Source: Vitis vinifera (lineage: Eukaryota; Streptophyta; Magnoliopsida; Vitales; Vitaceae). From it: 64,000 nucleotides of DNA. Below are positions 34,678-46,763 of this stretch, one piece after another (position 1 is the first letter of the stretch; every line of letters starts with the position of its first letter). Made by a program: the position numbers and the translations under genes. The notes beneath the pieces were generated by a model. That model did not search any database. It worked only from the letters and a program-made list of their open reading frames with translations, and was not told the DNA's origin. Where the stretch lies: NCBI RefSeq assembly GCF_030704535.1, contig NC_081808.1, forward strand, positions 22,323,501 to 22,387,500, written 5' to 3'.

Positions 34678-36064
34678 CCACATAAATAGATTAAAGCAAG
34701 ACGATGAATAATGTAATGTAAGTGGCGTGAGGTGCCGGCATGGATCTTTGAATTTTGTTATCTTGTCGGATCTGTAGCCTGCAAAGCTCTCACAATTTTG
34801 CCACTTCTTAATTTGAAAAGGGCATGAGGTGTCCTACCAAATTGGTGTGTCATAGAGAGAACCAGATTAGTCATCTCCCTTTTTCCCTCCCCAACTGCCT
34901 CTTAGCCTGTGTTTTCAAATACTAAAATGCAGCTGCGCGCATCCTGCCTCACATCCAAAAATGTGGCCTGTCGATACGGTGCCTGCAGTGGAAGAGCCTA
35001 GAATCATTAGAGAATCCAGAAAGATATATTCGATCACTTTATGGACACATCTAGAATCCTCGTTTTAGGTCTAAATCTTGAACCTAACATATTAATAATA
35101 TTAGATGGGAATCAGAAACCAAAATGATGACCAAAAGTTAATGAACAAAGGCAAGATTATATGTGCGCACGAGTGGCTTCTTGTTTTCATATCTTCCCGG
35201 TAGTCCCACGAGATTTCATTTGGCTTATTTGTTAAAACAAAGGCAATACCAGATCTTTTATTTCTTTATCTTTCCTCCAGCATGCGAGCAGGATGTATTT
35301 ATTATTATTATTATATTTCGGTATGTGGGTTCTAAAAGAGATTACAATTCATCTTATAATGTGTAACGCTTAATTAAACAGTAACGCTAAAATAATCGTA
35401 CCGTTGCAATGACTTTAGCCCCGTGAGGCATGGAATCACGCTACTTGATTTACTATACATGATAAGAAGTTTCAGTAGCTACAAACATTCATTCATTTCC
35501 TTTTGGTTTTTTCTGAGCTATCCCACCCCACCCCACCCCACCCCACCCAATCCCAACGAAACAATTTGTTCTTCAATGGAAACCCTCATTATAGAAAATA
35601 AATGAACATGAACACAATGTTTCAGGGTCATGCTGGTCTAAATTCAAACAGGAGGCAATCAACCACAGGACAGGTTGTTGAGAGGAATCTAAATGCATGA
35701 GAGTGAAAAAGTCATACATTATGGAAGAGGAGCACTACTTTGTTTCCTTGCCCCTTTGTGCACCATGTGACCCTAGTTAGTCCTCTCTCAATTCCCTTCT
35801 GATTCTCAGGATCGGAAAACAGTAATTGGCAATGTGCCCACACAAACCTCGGTGCTTCTGACCAATCCCCATGGGTTGGATATAGATCAACCATTCCCCA
35901 ATAGGTCAGAGTCAGTCAGACGTATCATGGCCATACTATAAATTCATTACATGTTTCATCATCGAAAATATTGTTTATTTGTATGTTTACAGTGTCCAAC
36001 TTTATGAGAGAAGAACATGCTGATAAACAAAAATTATGAGGGGAAGTTAATGTTATTTTTGTTT
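34678..36064. other. Spacer between locus 7 and the first copia element
   Basis: This is the locus 7 upstream region with GCACGAGTGGC at 35167-35177. It also has a CCCCA pentamer run at 35523-35548 and a TTA run near 35300. Core-unit spacer follows up to the insertion site of the copia element. No gene. Confidence 0.6.
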
Positions 36065-36069
36065 GTTTT

Positions 36070-36356
36070 TGTTGGTATAAGATTAAATACTTATACAGAA
36101 TATATATTTTTGGGCTGCCGGAACTAATTTTATTGATGAAGAGTGCTGAATTTATACATGAGCTTGTAACTGAAATGACATTAGAATAGCAGAAAATCAA
36201 GCTACTAGATGATGAACAACTACTTCCTATAAAATAGAAACCAAATCTTGACCAAACAAAAATAAGAAAATATCTAGATGTTGCAGATTTTGTGCAAGAC
36301 TCCAGCTGCAATATTCAAAATTCAAATTCTAGCAAATACTAAGTCAAAATTCAACA
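36070..36356 (-). repeat. LTR (3') of the first copia element
   Basis: Read on the plus strand it begins TGTTGGTATAAG and ends TTCAACA. It matches 38217-38502 with about six differences. Confidence 0.9.
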
Positions 36357-38216
36357 CTCCTCCTTGACTTCGTAGATGCAAACTCCAAGTCTTGCACGTA
36401 GACACTCAAACCAAACTTCGAAAGGGGTTTGCTTCTTTAACACTTTTGTTGGCAATATGTTCAGAAAATATACTGCTCTACTTGTAGTTTTAGCCCAAAA
36501 TTTTTTAGGTAGATATTTTTCATGCAGAAGGCATCTTGTCATCTTCAAAATTGTTCTATTTTTCCTTTCCATGACTCCATTTTGTTGTGGATTATATGGT
36601 GTAGTGAGCTGGTGAACATTGTTTGCATTCCATTTCAAGGATGGCATCTTTTGAGATCCACCAACATCAGTATGCACCAGTTGCAGTTTTTGGGTTGCTC
36701 TCCAGGATATTTTCTTTGGAAAGGGAAGTTTAGTTTGCTTCCCATATTGACAAGTAACACATATAGGAAGATCTTTTTCTAAGTCAGGAAGTCCTTCAGC
36801 TATTTGATTTTTCTTCATGTAGAGCACATCATCATGATGAAAGTGCTTGACCCTTCTGTCCCAAAACATTGTTGTGCTATCTTGTTGTAAAATAGCAGTA
36901 TGCTCATCTTCCAGTAAATTCAAGGCAAAACTCTTGCCCTTCATTTTTATGTTGAACACCTCTTTGCCTTCAACATCCTTGATAATGCAATTCCTATCTT
37001 CAAAATAAACTTTAAATTCTTTCTCAACGAGCTGTCCAACACTGAGTAAGTTTTGGTCAATGTCAGGCACAAACAAAACATCATAAATGAGTTTCAAACC
37101 TGTTTGGCTTTCGATAGCAACCGTTCCTTTGCCCTTCACTGGAATATACTCACCATTTCCAATTCTGACTTTGGAAATAGTTGTTCTATCAAGTTCTCTA
37201 AAGAGATCTTGATTATTTGTTATGTGGTTTGTACAACCACTATCCACAAGCCAGCTTTTAGAGGTGCTTTTATTAGCAAAACACGTTACTGCAAACAATT
37301 GCTCCTCCTGGCAATAGTCAACTACTGCACTAGTTTCTTCCTACTGTTGATTTTTGCAAATCCTCTCCACATGTCCTTGTTTACCACACTTGTTGCATTT
37401 CACATCTGGTCTCCACCAACATTTTTGTGGAGAATGATTTGTCTTCTTGCAATGAGGACAAGGTGGAAAAACTCCATTTTTCTGGTTGTTGCCACACGAC
37501 TTCTTGTTGTTCACCTTTCCATTTTTATGGCCTGCATTTTTCTGCATTCTTGCTTGAAATGCTCCTTCTGCAGTATCTCCTTCTGTAGTTGACAGATCTT
37601 TTGAATTCTCCAAAGAGGAAATTGTAGCTTCATATTTCTCAGGAAGTGTAACCAATATCTTTTGAACAATCTTCTCAATGGAAAATTCTTTTCCAAGTAG
37701 CCTAACTTTGTTTGCTATTGAAAGAAGTTGTGCAACATAGTCTTTAACAACATCAGACTCCCTCATTTTCTTCATTTCAAATTCTCGAATCAAGTTCATC
37801 ACCTGCATGTTCTTGATTCTTTCATCTCCTTTGTATTCCTCCTTGAGATACTCCCAAATTTCTGCAGTTGAATCAATTTTCATGATTTTGATGAAAATTG
37901 ATGGTGAAACTACAGCAAATAAGCAAGCTTTCGCTTTAGCTTTTCTTGTCCTTCTTTCTTTATGCAACTTCATTTGAGCCACAGTTGGATTGGCTCCCAG
38001 GGGAGGAACTTCATAATTTTCTTCCACTGCTTCCCAAACATCAAGTGCTTGTAGATGAACTGTCATTCTAACAGCCCAAGTTTCATAATTGTCTCCATCA
38101 AGAATTGATGGTGCAACTATGAGACTTGACTCTTCCATTGCTAAATGATTTTAGAAGGTGTTTGGGTTCACTCACCTCACTGGCCCCTTAAGATAACTAT
38201 GACTCTGATACCACTT

Positions 38217-38502
38217 TGTTGGTATAAGATTAAATACTTATACAAAATATATATTTTTGGGCTGCTGGAACTAATTTTATTGATGAAGAGTGCTGAATTT
38301 ATACATGAGCTTGTAACTGAAATGACATTAAAATAGCAGAAAATCAAGCTACTAGATGATGAACAACTACTTCCTATAAAATAGAAACCAAATCTTGACC
38401 AAATAAAAATAAGAAAATATCTAGATGTTGCAGATTTTGTGCAAGACTCCAGCTGCAATATTCAAAATTCAAATTCCAGCAAATACTAAGTCAAAATCAA
38501 CA
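38217..38502 (-). repeat. LTR (5') of the first copia element
   Basis: Partner of 36070-36356. Adjacent to it on the internal side is GACTCTGATACCA, the plus-strand view of an initiator Met-tRNA primer-binding site. Confidence 0.9.
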
Positions 38503-38507
38503 GTTTT

Positions 38508-40240
38508 AAGGGGAGTGGTGCAAACAGATGATCAACATTACGTGTTAAGTCCCCCTGCAAATGGTGATAAATAGAACAAATGCTCTATAACTTTCTTTTA
38601 GAGATTAGATCGTGTGAGAGATCAAGCAAATGATATGCTTAAGTGATTTCAAAATGTATGAGGGGATAGTATTAAAGGAAATATGAGATGAAGATGGTAT
38701 TTATATATGAACACACGAGTGGTATGCTGTCACCATGTTTCCTGCAAGATTCTCAACCTGCTACCATAAGAGACATTGGTTTACTACTTGATTATATTAT
38801 TATGATGGACAGCTAATATGTTCTGCCTACATGACCCACGAGTCCTACTGCAACAGCAACCTTCATTGTTCTAATTAAATAGTAGTGCAGGTCTATGGAT
38901 GGTCACCCATGAGTGATGCGCACTTATATGATGAAAGATTCTGTTATTCTCACTGTTTGTAATTGTTAAAATTCCCAATTTTTTTTGGGTTGTTATCTTT
39001 TTTCCAGTTCCTTCTTGTTCTGGTGATCTTGAGGAAGGAACCCGGTATGATCTCTAGCCTGTAGATAGCAATTCCCTCAAGAGGCTAGTTAACAACACAA
39101 CCTTTGCATTTTCCTCACTTCAGTATTGAAATACAACCTTTGCAATATGACATCTATGGTTCTACAATGTCAGTGACGCTCTATATATAACCACAGGAAG
39201 AGATTAAAACAAGACAAGATGAATAATTTATCTTTGCCAGCATGAGGTCCCCTTGGAATTTGGTTAGATTGTAACGTCTTTGGCCTGCAAACCTCACACG
39301 ATTTTCCAATTTTTAATCTGATCAAAGGTATGAAGTGCCTCCGGCCCCCACTGCCATTAGCCTGCCTCACACCCAAAAATGACGTGGGCTGTTAATTTTG
39401 TATCCACAGTGGAAGAACCTTGGAGTCATTATAAAAACCACCAGAAAAATATATTTAAGAACTTTATGGAAAGATCTCTAATCCTTGATTCAGATATGCA
39501 GGGATAAAAAATGACCTAACGCATGTATGAATGTTAGATAGAAATGAAAGATGAAAATGGTGATCAAAGGTCAATGAACAAAGGCAAAATTGATATATGT
39601 GTGCACGAGTGTTAGTCTAATTAAAATTTAAAATTTTAAAAACCAGCTTAATTTGATTCTTTCTTTTTTGTTCATTAGTTTTTGTTCCCTACTTTTGTGT
39701 CCACTCCTAGCATCAAAAGAAGAAGGCATTTGATAGAAATTCCGAAAATTGTAAGTAATTATTAGAATCAATGGTCGTCATCGTATTTTGTTTGGAAAAT
39801 GAAGGCAGTTTTTTATGCTGTTTATGTTATCATCAAATCCTACAACTGAAGATTGAAGGGATTCTAAACAATAGATAAGCAGAATCCCCTGGAATTTTTC
39901 CCACCTTTATGCATGTGTCAAGAAACTGAAACTTTTTTCTTCAGTTTCTTGAACAGCCATATTTGCTCCTTCTTCCCATGTCAAGCATTAAGGCTATCTC
40001 CATGTTAAGATATATACAACACATTTGCAATACCACTGATATGGCTATATTTCGGAAATTGAAAAGAAAGAAAGACACCATGGAGAGGAATATTGTTGAG
40101 ATTCATGATGTATTTCATTGTGTAACTATAATATTTGATTTATATACATTGCTTTCCCATAGAAAAGAATAAAAATCCTTTTGCAGATCCTCTAAAAGTC
40201 GGATGCCTGTGAAGGAGACTACTAATTAATTAGCGTGGCC
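38508..40240. other. Spacer between locus 7 unit and locus 8, with a promoter that has no gene
   Basis: 38510-39060 is core-unit spacer with the motif variant ACACGAGTGGT near 38713. 39181-39610 is a promoter block without a coding region (listed separately). 39610-40240 is the downstream region of locus 8, closely matching that of locus 9. No coding region found. Confidence 0.65.
39181..39612 (-). promoter_or_regulatory. Orphan DUF241-type upstream region
   Basis: The block runs from 'ctatatataaccacaggaag' (TATA box at 39181-39190) through 'agcatgaggtccccttggaa', 'tttggcctgcaaacctcaca' and 'gatcaaaggtcaatgaacaa' to GCACGAGTG at 39603. It is the same order as upstream of loci 2-9. Where a coding region should lie to the left (below about 39120) there is only spacer. 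This is best read as the relic of a deleted array gene. Confidence 0.7.
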
Positions 40241-41098
40241 CTAGTGGGAGATGATGTTGAGGAGAGAGGCTCTTGTTTTCACCAATCGCCTAAACATGCG
40301 CTCCAAACCCTTTTCAAGGCCTTCAATGCTCACCTCCAAAGCCTCCACTCCTTTAAGAGCAATTTGCATCGTCTCCAACTTGGCTTCTTCACTTGAAAGG
40401 ACACCTAGTGCCAAATCCACGCTCTCCAACTCCGTGTTCTCAGCGCTTTCTTCGCAAGAGACTGCCCCCTTGTGCATAAATTTGGAAACCAGTGACCACC
40501 TAGATGGTCTTGACTTCAACACTGGTGTGGACAAGAGCAACAGCAGTGACTGAAAGATTGAAATGCTCATTATATTAACTTCCCTGAACACTGTAATCAT
40601 TGTGGAGAGCTGGTGCTCTTGATCTAAGAGTGGAGACTTGTTATCCTTCTTCATTGCTGCTAGCAACTTTTTGGCGTCCTTGTTCATCTTCTTTCTTGAA
40701 GAAATGTAATTGTTGATGCTGATTTCAATGCACACATCTCCTTTTCTCCTCCTGAGGGCAGATTCAAGATCTCCAACATTTTCCTTAAATTGTGATATTA
40801 CATCCCTTGCAGTGCCACAAATATCTAAAAGGCTTACAGGTCCATCCAACAATTCATTGACCCATTTCTCATGTTGATGGAGGGAAAGGGCTTGTTGGGT
40901 GGACGGCAAACTAAGAAGCTCATCCATGCAATTGTACAACTCTTCCAGTCCAGATAGGCCATTGGAGGTTTTCCCCAACGCTGATGTAGATGATGCCTCC
41001 AATGTTGTGAGCTTGTTAAGCTGTTGTTGGATTTTGAGAGTGGTAGGATGGGATCTGGAAGGCAAGCTAATTGATCTAACATGGCATCGGTTAGCCAT
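40241..41098 (-). CDS. DUF241 protein, array locus 8
   Basis: A single intact exon of 285 residues starting MANRCHVRSISLPSRSHPTT. It is five residues shorter than locus 2 in the middle (MKKDNKSPLLDQEHQLS against KMDNKAGASPLLDQ). The C-terminal third reads SCEESAENTELESVDLALGV and SSEEAKLETMQIALKG, shared in style with locus 9. The downstream flank ('gacaccatggagaggaatat') is also nearly the same as that of locus 9, so loci 8 and 9 are sister units. LESALRRRKGD replaces LQSALRRRKGD. Confidence 0.9.
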   Translation of the reverse strand: MANRCHVRSISLPSRSHPTTLKIQQQLNKLTTLEASSTSALGKTSNGLSGLEELYNCMDELLSLPSTQQALSLHQHEKWVNELLDGPVSLLDICGTARDVISQFKENVGDLESALRRRKGDVCIEISINNYISSRKKMNKDAKKLLAAMKKDNKSPLLDQEHQLSTMITVFREVNIMSISIFQSLLLLLSTPVLKSRPSRWSLVSKFMHKGAVSCEESAENTELESVDLALGVLSSEEAKLETMQIALKGVEALEVSIEGLEKGLERMFRRLVKTRASLLNIISH

Positions 41099-41160
41099 TG
41101 TTCCCCTTTATTTTCACAGAAAGCTCAAATTTGAGATGGTTGCTGCAATGCTATGGTTCT

Positions 41161-41170
41161 CTATATATAA
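41161..41170 (-). promoter_or_regulatory. TATA box of DUF241 locus 8
   Basis: TTATATATAG on the minus strand, 63 bp before the ATG. Confidence 0.65.
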
Positions 41171-42437
41171 CCACACAGACTAAACTAGCGAATGGACTGC
41201 CCATGGCAATGTGAGCGGCATGTGGTGCCAGCATGGGATCTCCCTGGAATTCGGTTACATTGTCACATCTTTGGCCTGCAAGCTTCTTACGATTAGCCTA
41301 TTTTTAATCTGAGAAGGTATGAGGTGTCTTGCCAATATTCTGTGTCATAGATAGAGCCAAAACAGTCATCTCCTTTTTGCCTCCCCAACTGCCACATTAG
41401 CCTGCATTTTCAAGTATAAAAATGCAGCTGCATCCTGCCTCACATCCAAAAATGTGGCCTGTCAATATTGAATCAGGAGTGGAAGAACCTTGAGTCATTA
41501 GAAAACCGAGAAAAATGTATTAAGAACTTTATGGACAGATCCCGAATCCTCAATCTTGATCCAAATCTCGAACATAACATTTTAAATGTTGGATGGTAAT
41601 GAGAAATGAAAATGATATCAAAGTCAGTGAACAAAGCCAAAATTATTATATGTGTGCACGAGTGCCTCTTGTTTCCATGTCTCCATTGTAGTCCCTTTAT
41701 ATAAAGGTTTTATTTGGTTTATTAATTTGTCCAAAACAAGTCCGAGTTTCTTGTCTCTCAATCTTTCAGCAATCAAACAAGTACAATGGTAATAGATTAG
41801 TATTTATTACTTTTTATTTATTTATATATTTTTTATCAATACTAAAAAAATTGATCACAATTCATCTTATGATGTGTGGCATTTAATTGAAGAATTACAC
41901 TAGAAAAGATCATATGTATTGTTATGATGTATTCAACGCTTACCTTCTTTTTATTTTATTTGTTGTTACTTTTTAGTTTTTATTTTTTATTTATTTTTTT
42001 ATGGAAAAATTGGAGAATGAAAATAAAGCTCAATATTTTGGAACCAACTTTAGACATAAATTACAATGAGGTAGTTTTTATCCTTTGTGCTTGTCAACAA
42101 AAACCCCAGGCCCACCATCAATATAACTAATGTATATACCTGGTGATGTTATAGAGTGGGTGACTTAGCCCGGTGAGGCATGAAATTACTTTCTATATGG
42201 GAAATGATGAAGAACTTCAATAGTTTTTATGGAGCCCACCCCACCCAATCACAACGACAGAAAGAAAAAAAGAGTGCAACAACCAGACAAGAATTTATTC
42301 TTCAAGTGCAACCCCCGGGACATAGAGAAAGAATGAACAGTAAGATGTTTCTAGGCCAGGCCATGCTAGTCTACATTCAAAGAAACATGAGGCAATCGAT
42401 TCCACCTAAGGTTGTTGACAAGAATATATCTAAACGC
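41171..42437. other. Spacer between locus 8 and the second copia element
   Basis: This is the locus 8 upstream region with GCACGAGTGCC at 41656-41666. AT-rich sequence and the shared 'agcccaccccacccaatcac' block follow, up to the insertion site of the second copia element. No gene. Confidence 0.6.
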
Positions 42438-42686
42438 TGTTAAAATCTGGAGAAAAATAAGGAACTAAAACTTGCAGAAAATATTAGAGTACTGAGTTGG
42501 AGAAAGGCACACAATATTTCACCAATGAGAATGCCTATTTATAGGCTTACAACCAAACTGAAAATGCTAAAAACTCTCAGCTGTTATGACTACTTCTACT
42601 AACAGAAAAATTGAAAATTATGGAGCATAACAGAGACTGAGTCTAACTAAGACATTTTCAAAGGCAAACTCTCATGAATTCTAACA
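42438..42686 (-). repeat. LTR (3') of the second copia element
   Basis: 249 bp, reading TGTTAAAATCTGG to GAATTCTAACA on the plus strand, with a TG...CA frame and the polypurine tract just inside. Confidence 0.8.
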
Positions 42687-45600
42687 CTCCTCCTTGAGAT
42701 TTGCCTTGGACATACCAAGCTTCAACCTTAGGAACTCCAACCTTGATTTAGGAAGTCCTTTAGTCATTATGTCAGCAAGTTGCTCATCAGTTGAGCAATA
42801 ATGCAGCTTAACAAGTGAATTCTTTTCAGCTTCCCTTATGGAGTGGAATTTTACATTTATGTGCTTGGTTCTGCCATGTTGGACAGGATTTTGAGTAATG
42901 GAAATGGCTAACTTATTGCCACAGTAAAGCTCAGTTGGTGAGCTTTGTTCCTGACCTAAATCAACAAGCAATTTTCTCAACCATATTACTTGATTTGCAG
43001 CAGCTGCTAAGGAGATATACTCAGCTTCTGTAGTTGATTGTGCCACTACTTCTTGCTTTCTTGAATTCTAGCATATAACACGTGAACCGATTGTAAATAC
43101 ATAACCTGAAGTGCTCTTCATATCATCAACACTTCCTGCCCAATCACTATCAGCATAACCATCTAGCTTAACTCCTCTTGTCTTTAAATACCAAATGCCA
43201 AGATTTGTTGTACCTTTAACATACTTTAGCACCCTCTTTGCAACTCCCATGTGAACATTTCTAGGTGAACTCAAGAACCTTGAAAGCAAACTAGCTGGAA
43301 ACATCAAGTCAGGTCTGGTTACTATCAAGTATAGTAGGCTGCTCACCAAGCTTCTATATGCAAAGGGTTCCTCAAGTTTCTCACCATCATTCTTTTTCAT
43401 TTTGTGCCAACAGAGTTGCTACTTCTTTGCATGATTCTAGCTTGAATTTCTTGAGAATATCCATAGCATATTTTCTTTGTGAAATGAAGATACCCCAGCT
43501 GCATTGGTATATTTCCATTCCAAGGAAGTAGTTCATGATGCCAAGGTCAGACATCTCAAATACATCTTGCATTTCCATTTTGAAATCAGCTAGCAATTTT
43601 ACATTGCTTCCAGTCACTAGCATGTCATCAACATAAGGTGATACTACCAATTGCAAACCATCATCATTTTGTTTCAAATACAAAGTAGCTTCATTTTCAC
43701 TCCTCCTAAATCCAAGTTGGATCAGATGAGAATCAATTCTGCTATACCGGGCCCTTGGTGCTTGCTTCAAACCATAGAGAGCCTTATGTAGCTTGTACAC
43801 TTTATGTTCATGGCCAATAACCTCAAAGCCTTCTGGTTGTTGAACATAAATTTCTTCAAGAAGTATACCATTTAGAAAAGCTAACTTGACATCTAAATGG
43901 TACACTTTCCATCCCATTTGACCAGCAAGTGCAAGTAGTGGCCTTATAGTGTCATGTCTGGCTACTGGTGCAAATGTATCACCATAGTCCACTCCAGCAA
44001 CTTGAGCAAAGCCCTTCACAACCAATCTAGCCTTATGCCTGAAGATTGAACCATCTGAATTAAATTTGGTTCTGAAAACCCATTTTACACCAATTGCATT
44101 CTTAACTTCAGGTAGTTCTGTCAACTTCTAGGTTCCATTTCTTTCAATAGCATCAATTTCAGCTTTCATGGCCTCAATCCATTCTAGAAATCTTGCAGCT
44201 TCCGTGTAACATGTAGGCTCAGCATGTACAAGATTGCACCTCTCATACACATCAGATAAATCTTAAGCACGGGTGTGTCTGAAGTTGCTTCAACATCAAG
44301 TGGACCTTCAATGATTGTACTTTCTATTGTTGGTTCAAGAATAGATGGAGTGGTTTGATCACATTTATGAACTTTCTTCAAGTCCCAATTCCAGTAGGAG
44401 TTTTCATCAAAGTGCACATCTCTACTTATCACGATTTTCATTCTATTCAAGCTATAAATTCTGTAACCTTTTGATTCAGCTACATACCCAACAAAGACAC
44501 CTTTCTCAGCTTTTTCATCAAGCTCCCCTTTCTTGACAGATGGCACATGAAGATAACAAAATGAGCCAAAAACTTTCATGTGCTTGACAGAAGGTTTTAC
44601 ACCAGACCATGCCTCTATTGGTGTTTTGCTCTGAACAGACTTAGTTGGTAGTCTGTTAAGCAAATATACTGAGGTGTTGACTGCTTCAGCCCATAGAAGT
44701 TTTGGTAGCTTCTTCTCGAATAGCATGCACCTTGCCATCTCCATCACGGTTCTATTCTTCCTCTCAGAGACTCCATTATGTTATGGTGAGTATGGAGCTA
44801 TTAGCTGGTGTACAATTCCAGCTTCTTGACAAAAGACATTGAACTCTTTTGAGATATACTCACCTCCATTATCAGTTCTGAGCACCTTAACGTTCTGGCC
44901 ATTTTGAGTTTCAACCATTTTCTTGAAACTTTTGAACACAGAGAGCACTTGTGACTTGGTTTTTAGAAAATAAACCCAAGTCATTCTACTGAGATCATCA
45001 ATAAATAATGCAAAATACACATTGTTGCTCAATGAGGCTGTGTCCACAAATATCTGAATGAATTAATTCCACCTTGTGAGTAGCTCTCTTGGACATATTT
45101 TGAGGGAATGGTTGTCATTGTTGCTTCCCTAGCTCACAACTTTCACAACTTTCACAAGTTTGAGCATTAACTGAGATTTCAGGCATGTCTTCAACCATAC
45201 TAGCTTCTTGCATGAACCTCAGTGACTTCAAGTTGAAATGACCATATCTTTTGTGCCAAACAACACTCTCATCAATCTTGGCACTAAAGACATGACCTTC
45301 AACTAAATCAAGCTTCAAATAAAAGCTATTTCCATTCATTTTAATTTTTGCTATCTTTTTTTCGTGTACATTAGTGATAAAACAAAATTTTCTTTGAAAG
45401 AGACTGCATATCCATTTCTTAGCATTTGTGCAACACTAAGAAGATTCTGATCTAAATCTGGAATGTAAAGAACATTAGTGACAATTTTTGTACCTCTCTT
45501 GGTTCTGATAGCAATTGTCCCTTTTCCTTTGGCTTGCACAACTTGACCTTTGGTTGAACTGATCTATCAATGGAGGTAAATATTGACAGATATTTGGTCA

Positions 45601-46763
45601 TGTGACTTGTGCAGCCACTGTCAATGAGCCAAGTATTCAGTTCATGAGAATTGAGTGCTTGTGATGCCATAAATAAATGTTCATCATCATTTTTGTCTTC
45701 TTCAGTCACACTTGCATTTTGTTTTGGTTGTTGTTGAGATTGTTTTTTCTTGGCTTTGCAATACTTCTCACTGTGGCCAAGTTTATTGCAGAAATTACAA
45801 TTAAAGAGAGGTTTACCTTTGTGCCAACAATCTTTCTCATCATGGTTGGTTCTTCTACAATGAGAGCAAGACGAAAATTTTCCTTTTCTTGAAGACCCTT
45901 CATCTTTCCCTTTGTTGTTCTTGAAGAACTTCTTTCCTTGCAAGTTTCCAGAATTCTTTCCTTTGTGATTTGCTTGAAAAGCACCTTCAGTAGCTTCATC
46001 ACCTCTCATTAAGACCCTTTGCTCCTGTGCATGAAGCTTGCTGGTTAACTCTACAATTGTGAGAGTTTGCAAGTCACAAGACTCTTCAATTACAGAAATC
46101 TTGGCTTCAAACTTTTGAGGCACTGAAACCATGATCTTTTCTACCACCTTTTGATATGTAAATGCCTCACCAAGAAGCCTCATTTGGTTTACAACATCCA
46201 TTAACCTGCTAGAATAATCTTTGACAGATTCGTCGTCTTTCATCTTCATCAACTCAAACTCTCTCTTCAATGTGAGGAGTCTAACAGTTTTGACTCTTTC
46301 ACTGCCCTCAAATTCACCTTGGAGCTTGTCCCATACCTGTTTAGGTGTTTCCAAGTTCATGATTTTGGCGAAGATGTGGTCTGCAAGTCCTGAATGTAGG
46401 CAGGTGATGGCTTTGTCTTTCTTGAGTTTTTCTTCCTCATATGCTTTCATCTGAGCAACTGTAGGATTTGCTCCCAATGGTGGTGGATCAGCTTCAGACA
46501 TCACAACATTCCACAAACCTTGAGACATTAAATAAAACCTCATCTTGACTGCCCAAATGTGATAGTGTTCACCATTAAACACTGGAATTACAGAGGAAGT
46601 ATTGCTAGAAGGAGACATGTTTGCACCATAGTTGCTTAAAAAAAAAAAGATCACTCAACCTTACTAGTGTTTGCACTCAACCTCACTGTGTTTAATACTA
46701 AAAACACTAAAAAACTTTGCCTCACAGCCTGTAGGAATAATGCTCTGATACCACTGTTAAAAT
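42438..46763 (-). mobile_element. Ty1/copia retrotransposon, nearly full length but broken
   Basis: Minus-strand element of a different copia lineage from the one at 36 kb. Parts from its 5' end: primer-binding site GTGGTATCAGAGC (plus-strand 46742-46754), gag at about 45.7-46.62 kb with CCHC (CNFCNKLGHSEKYC), protease (DSGCTSHM), integrase at about 44.2-45.35 kb, reverse transcriptase at about 43.4-44.12 kb (YVDDML) and RNase H at about 42.68-43.4 kb (ADSDWAG, TEAEYISL). PPT-like AAGGAGGAG precedes an LTR at 42438-42686. A second full matching LTR is not evident at the right end. It looks broken, with several breaks, and older than the 36-kb copy. Confidence 0.88.

Larger units (their letters stand above)
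36070..38502 (-). mobile_element. Ty1/copia retrotransposon, short and broken
   Basis: Minus-strand element with LTRs at 36070-36356 and 38217-38502 (about 287 bp, roughly 98% alike) flanked by GTTTT on both sides (36065-36069 and 38503-38507). Parts: gag at about 37341-38138 with a CCHC knuckle (CNKCGKQGHVERIC), a protease-like DSGCTNHI region, and integrase sequence (HTDVGG, NGVMERKNRTI) at about 36360-37300. PPT-like AAGGAGGAG is next to the left LTR. At 2.4 kb it is about half the family length, and a reverse transcriptase/RNase H region is not recognised. It looks broken, with a few breaks. The close LTRs suggest an insertion of roughly 1-2 million years at usual plant rates. Confidence 0.9.

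Noticed and set aside
35523-35548. CCCCA run as interstitial telomere DNA
   Set aside because: The plant telomere unit is CCCTAAA. This is a CCACC/CCCCA simple repeat within the shared 'gagcccaccccaccca' spacer word.
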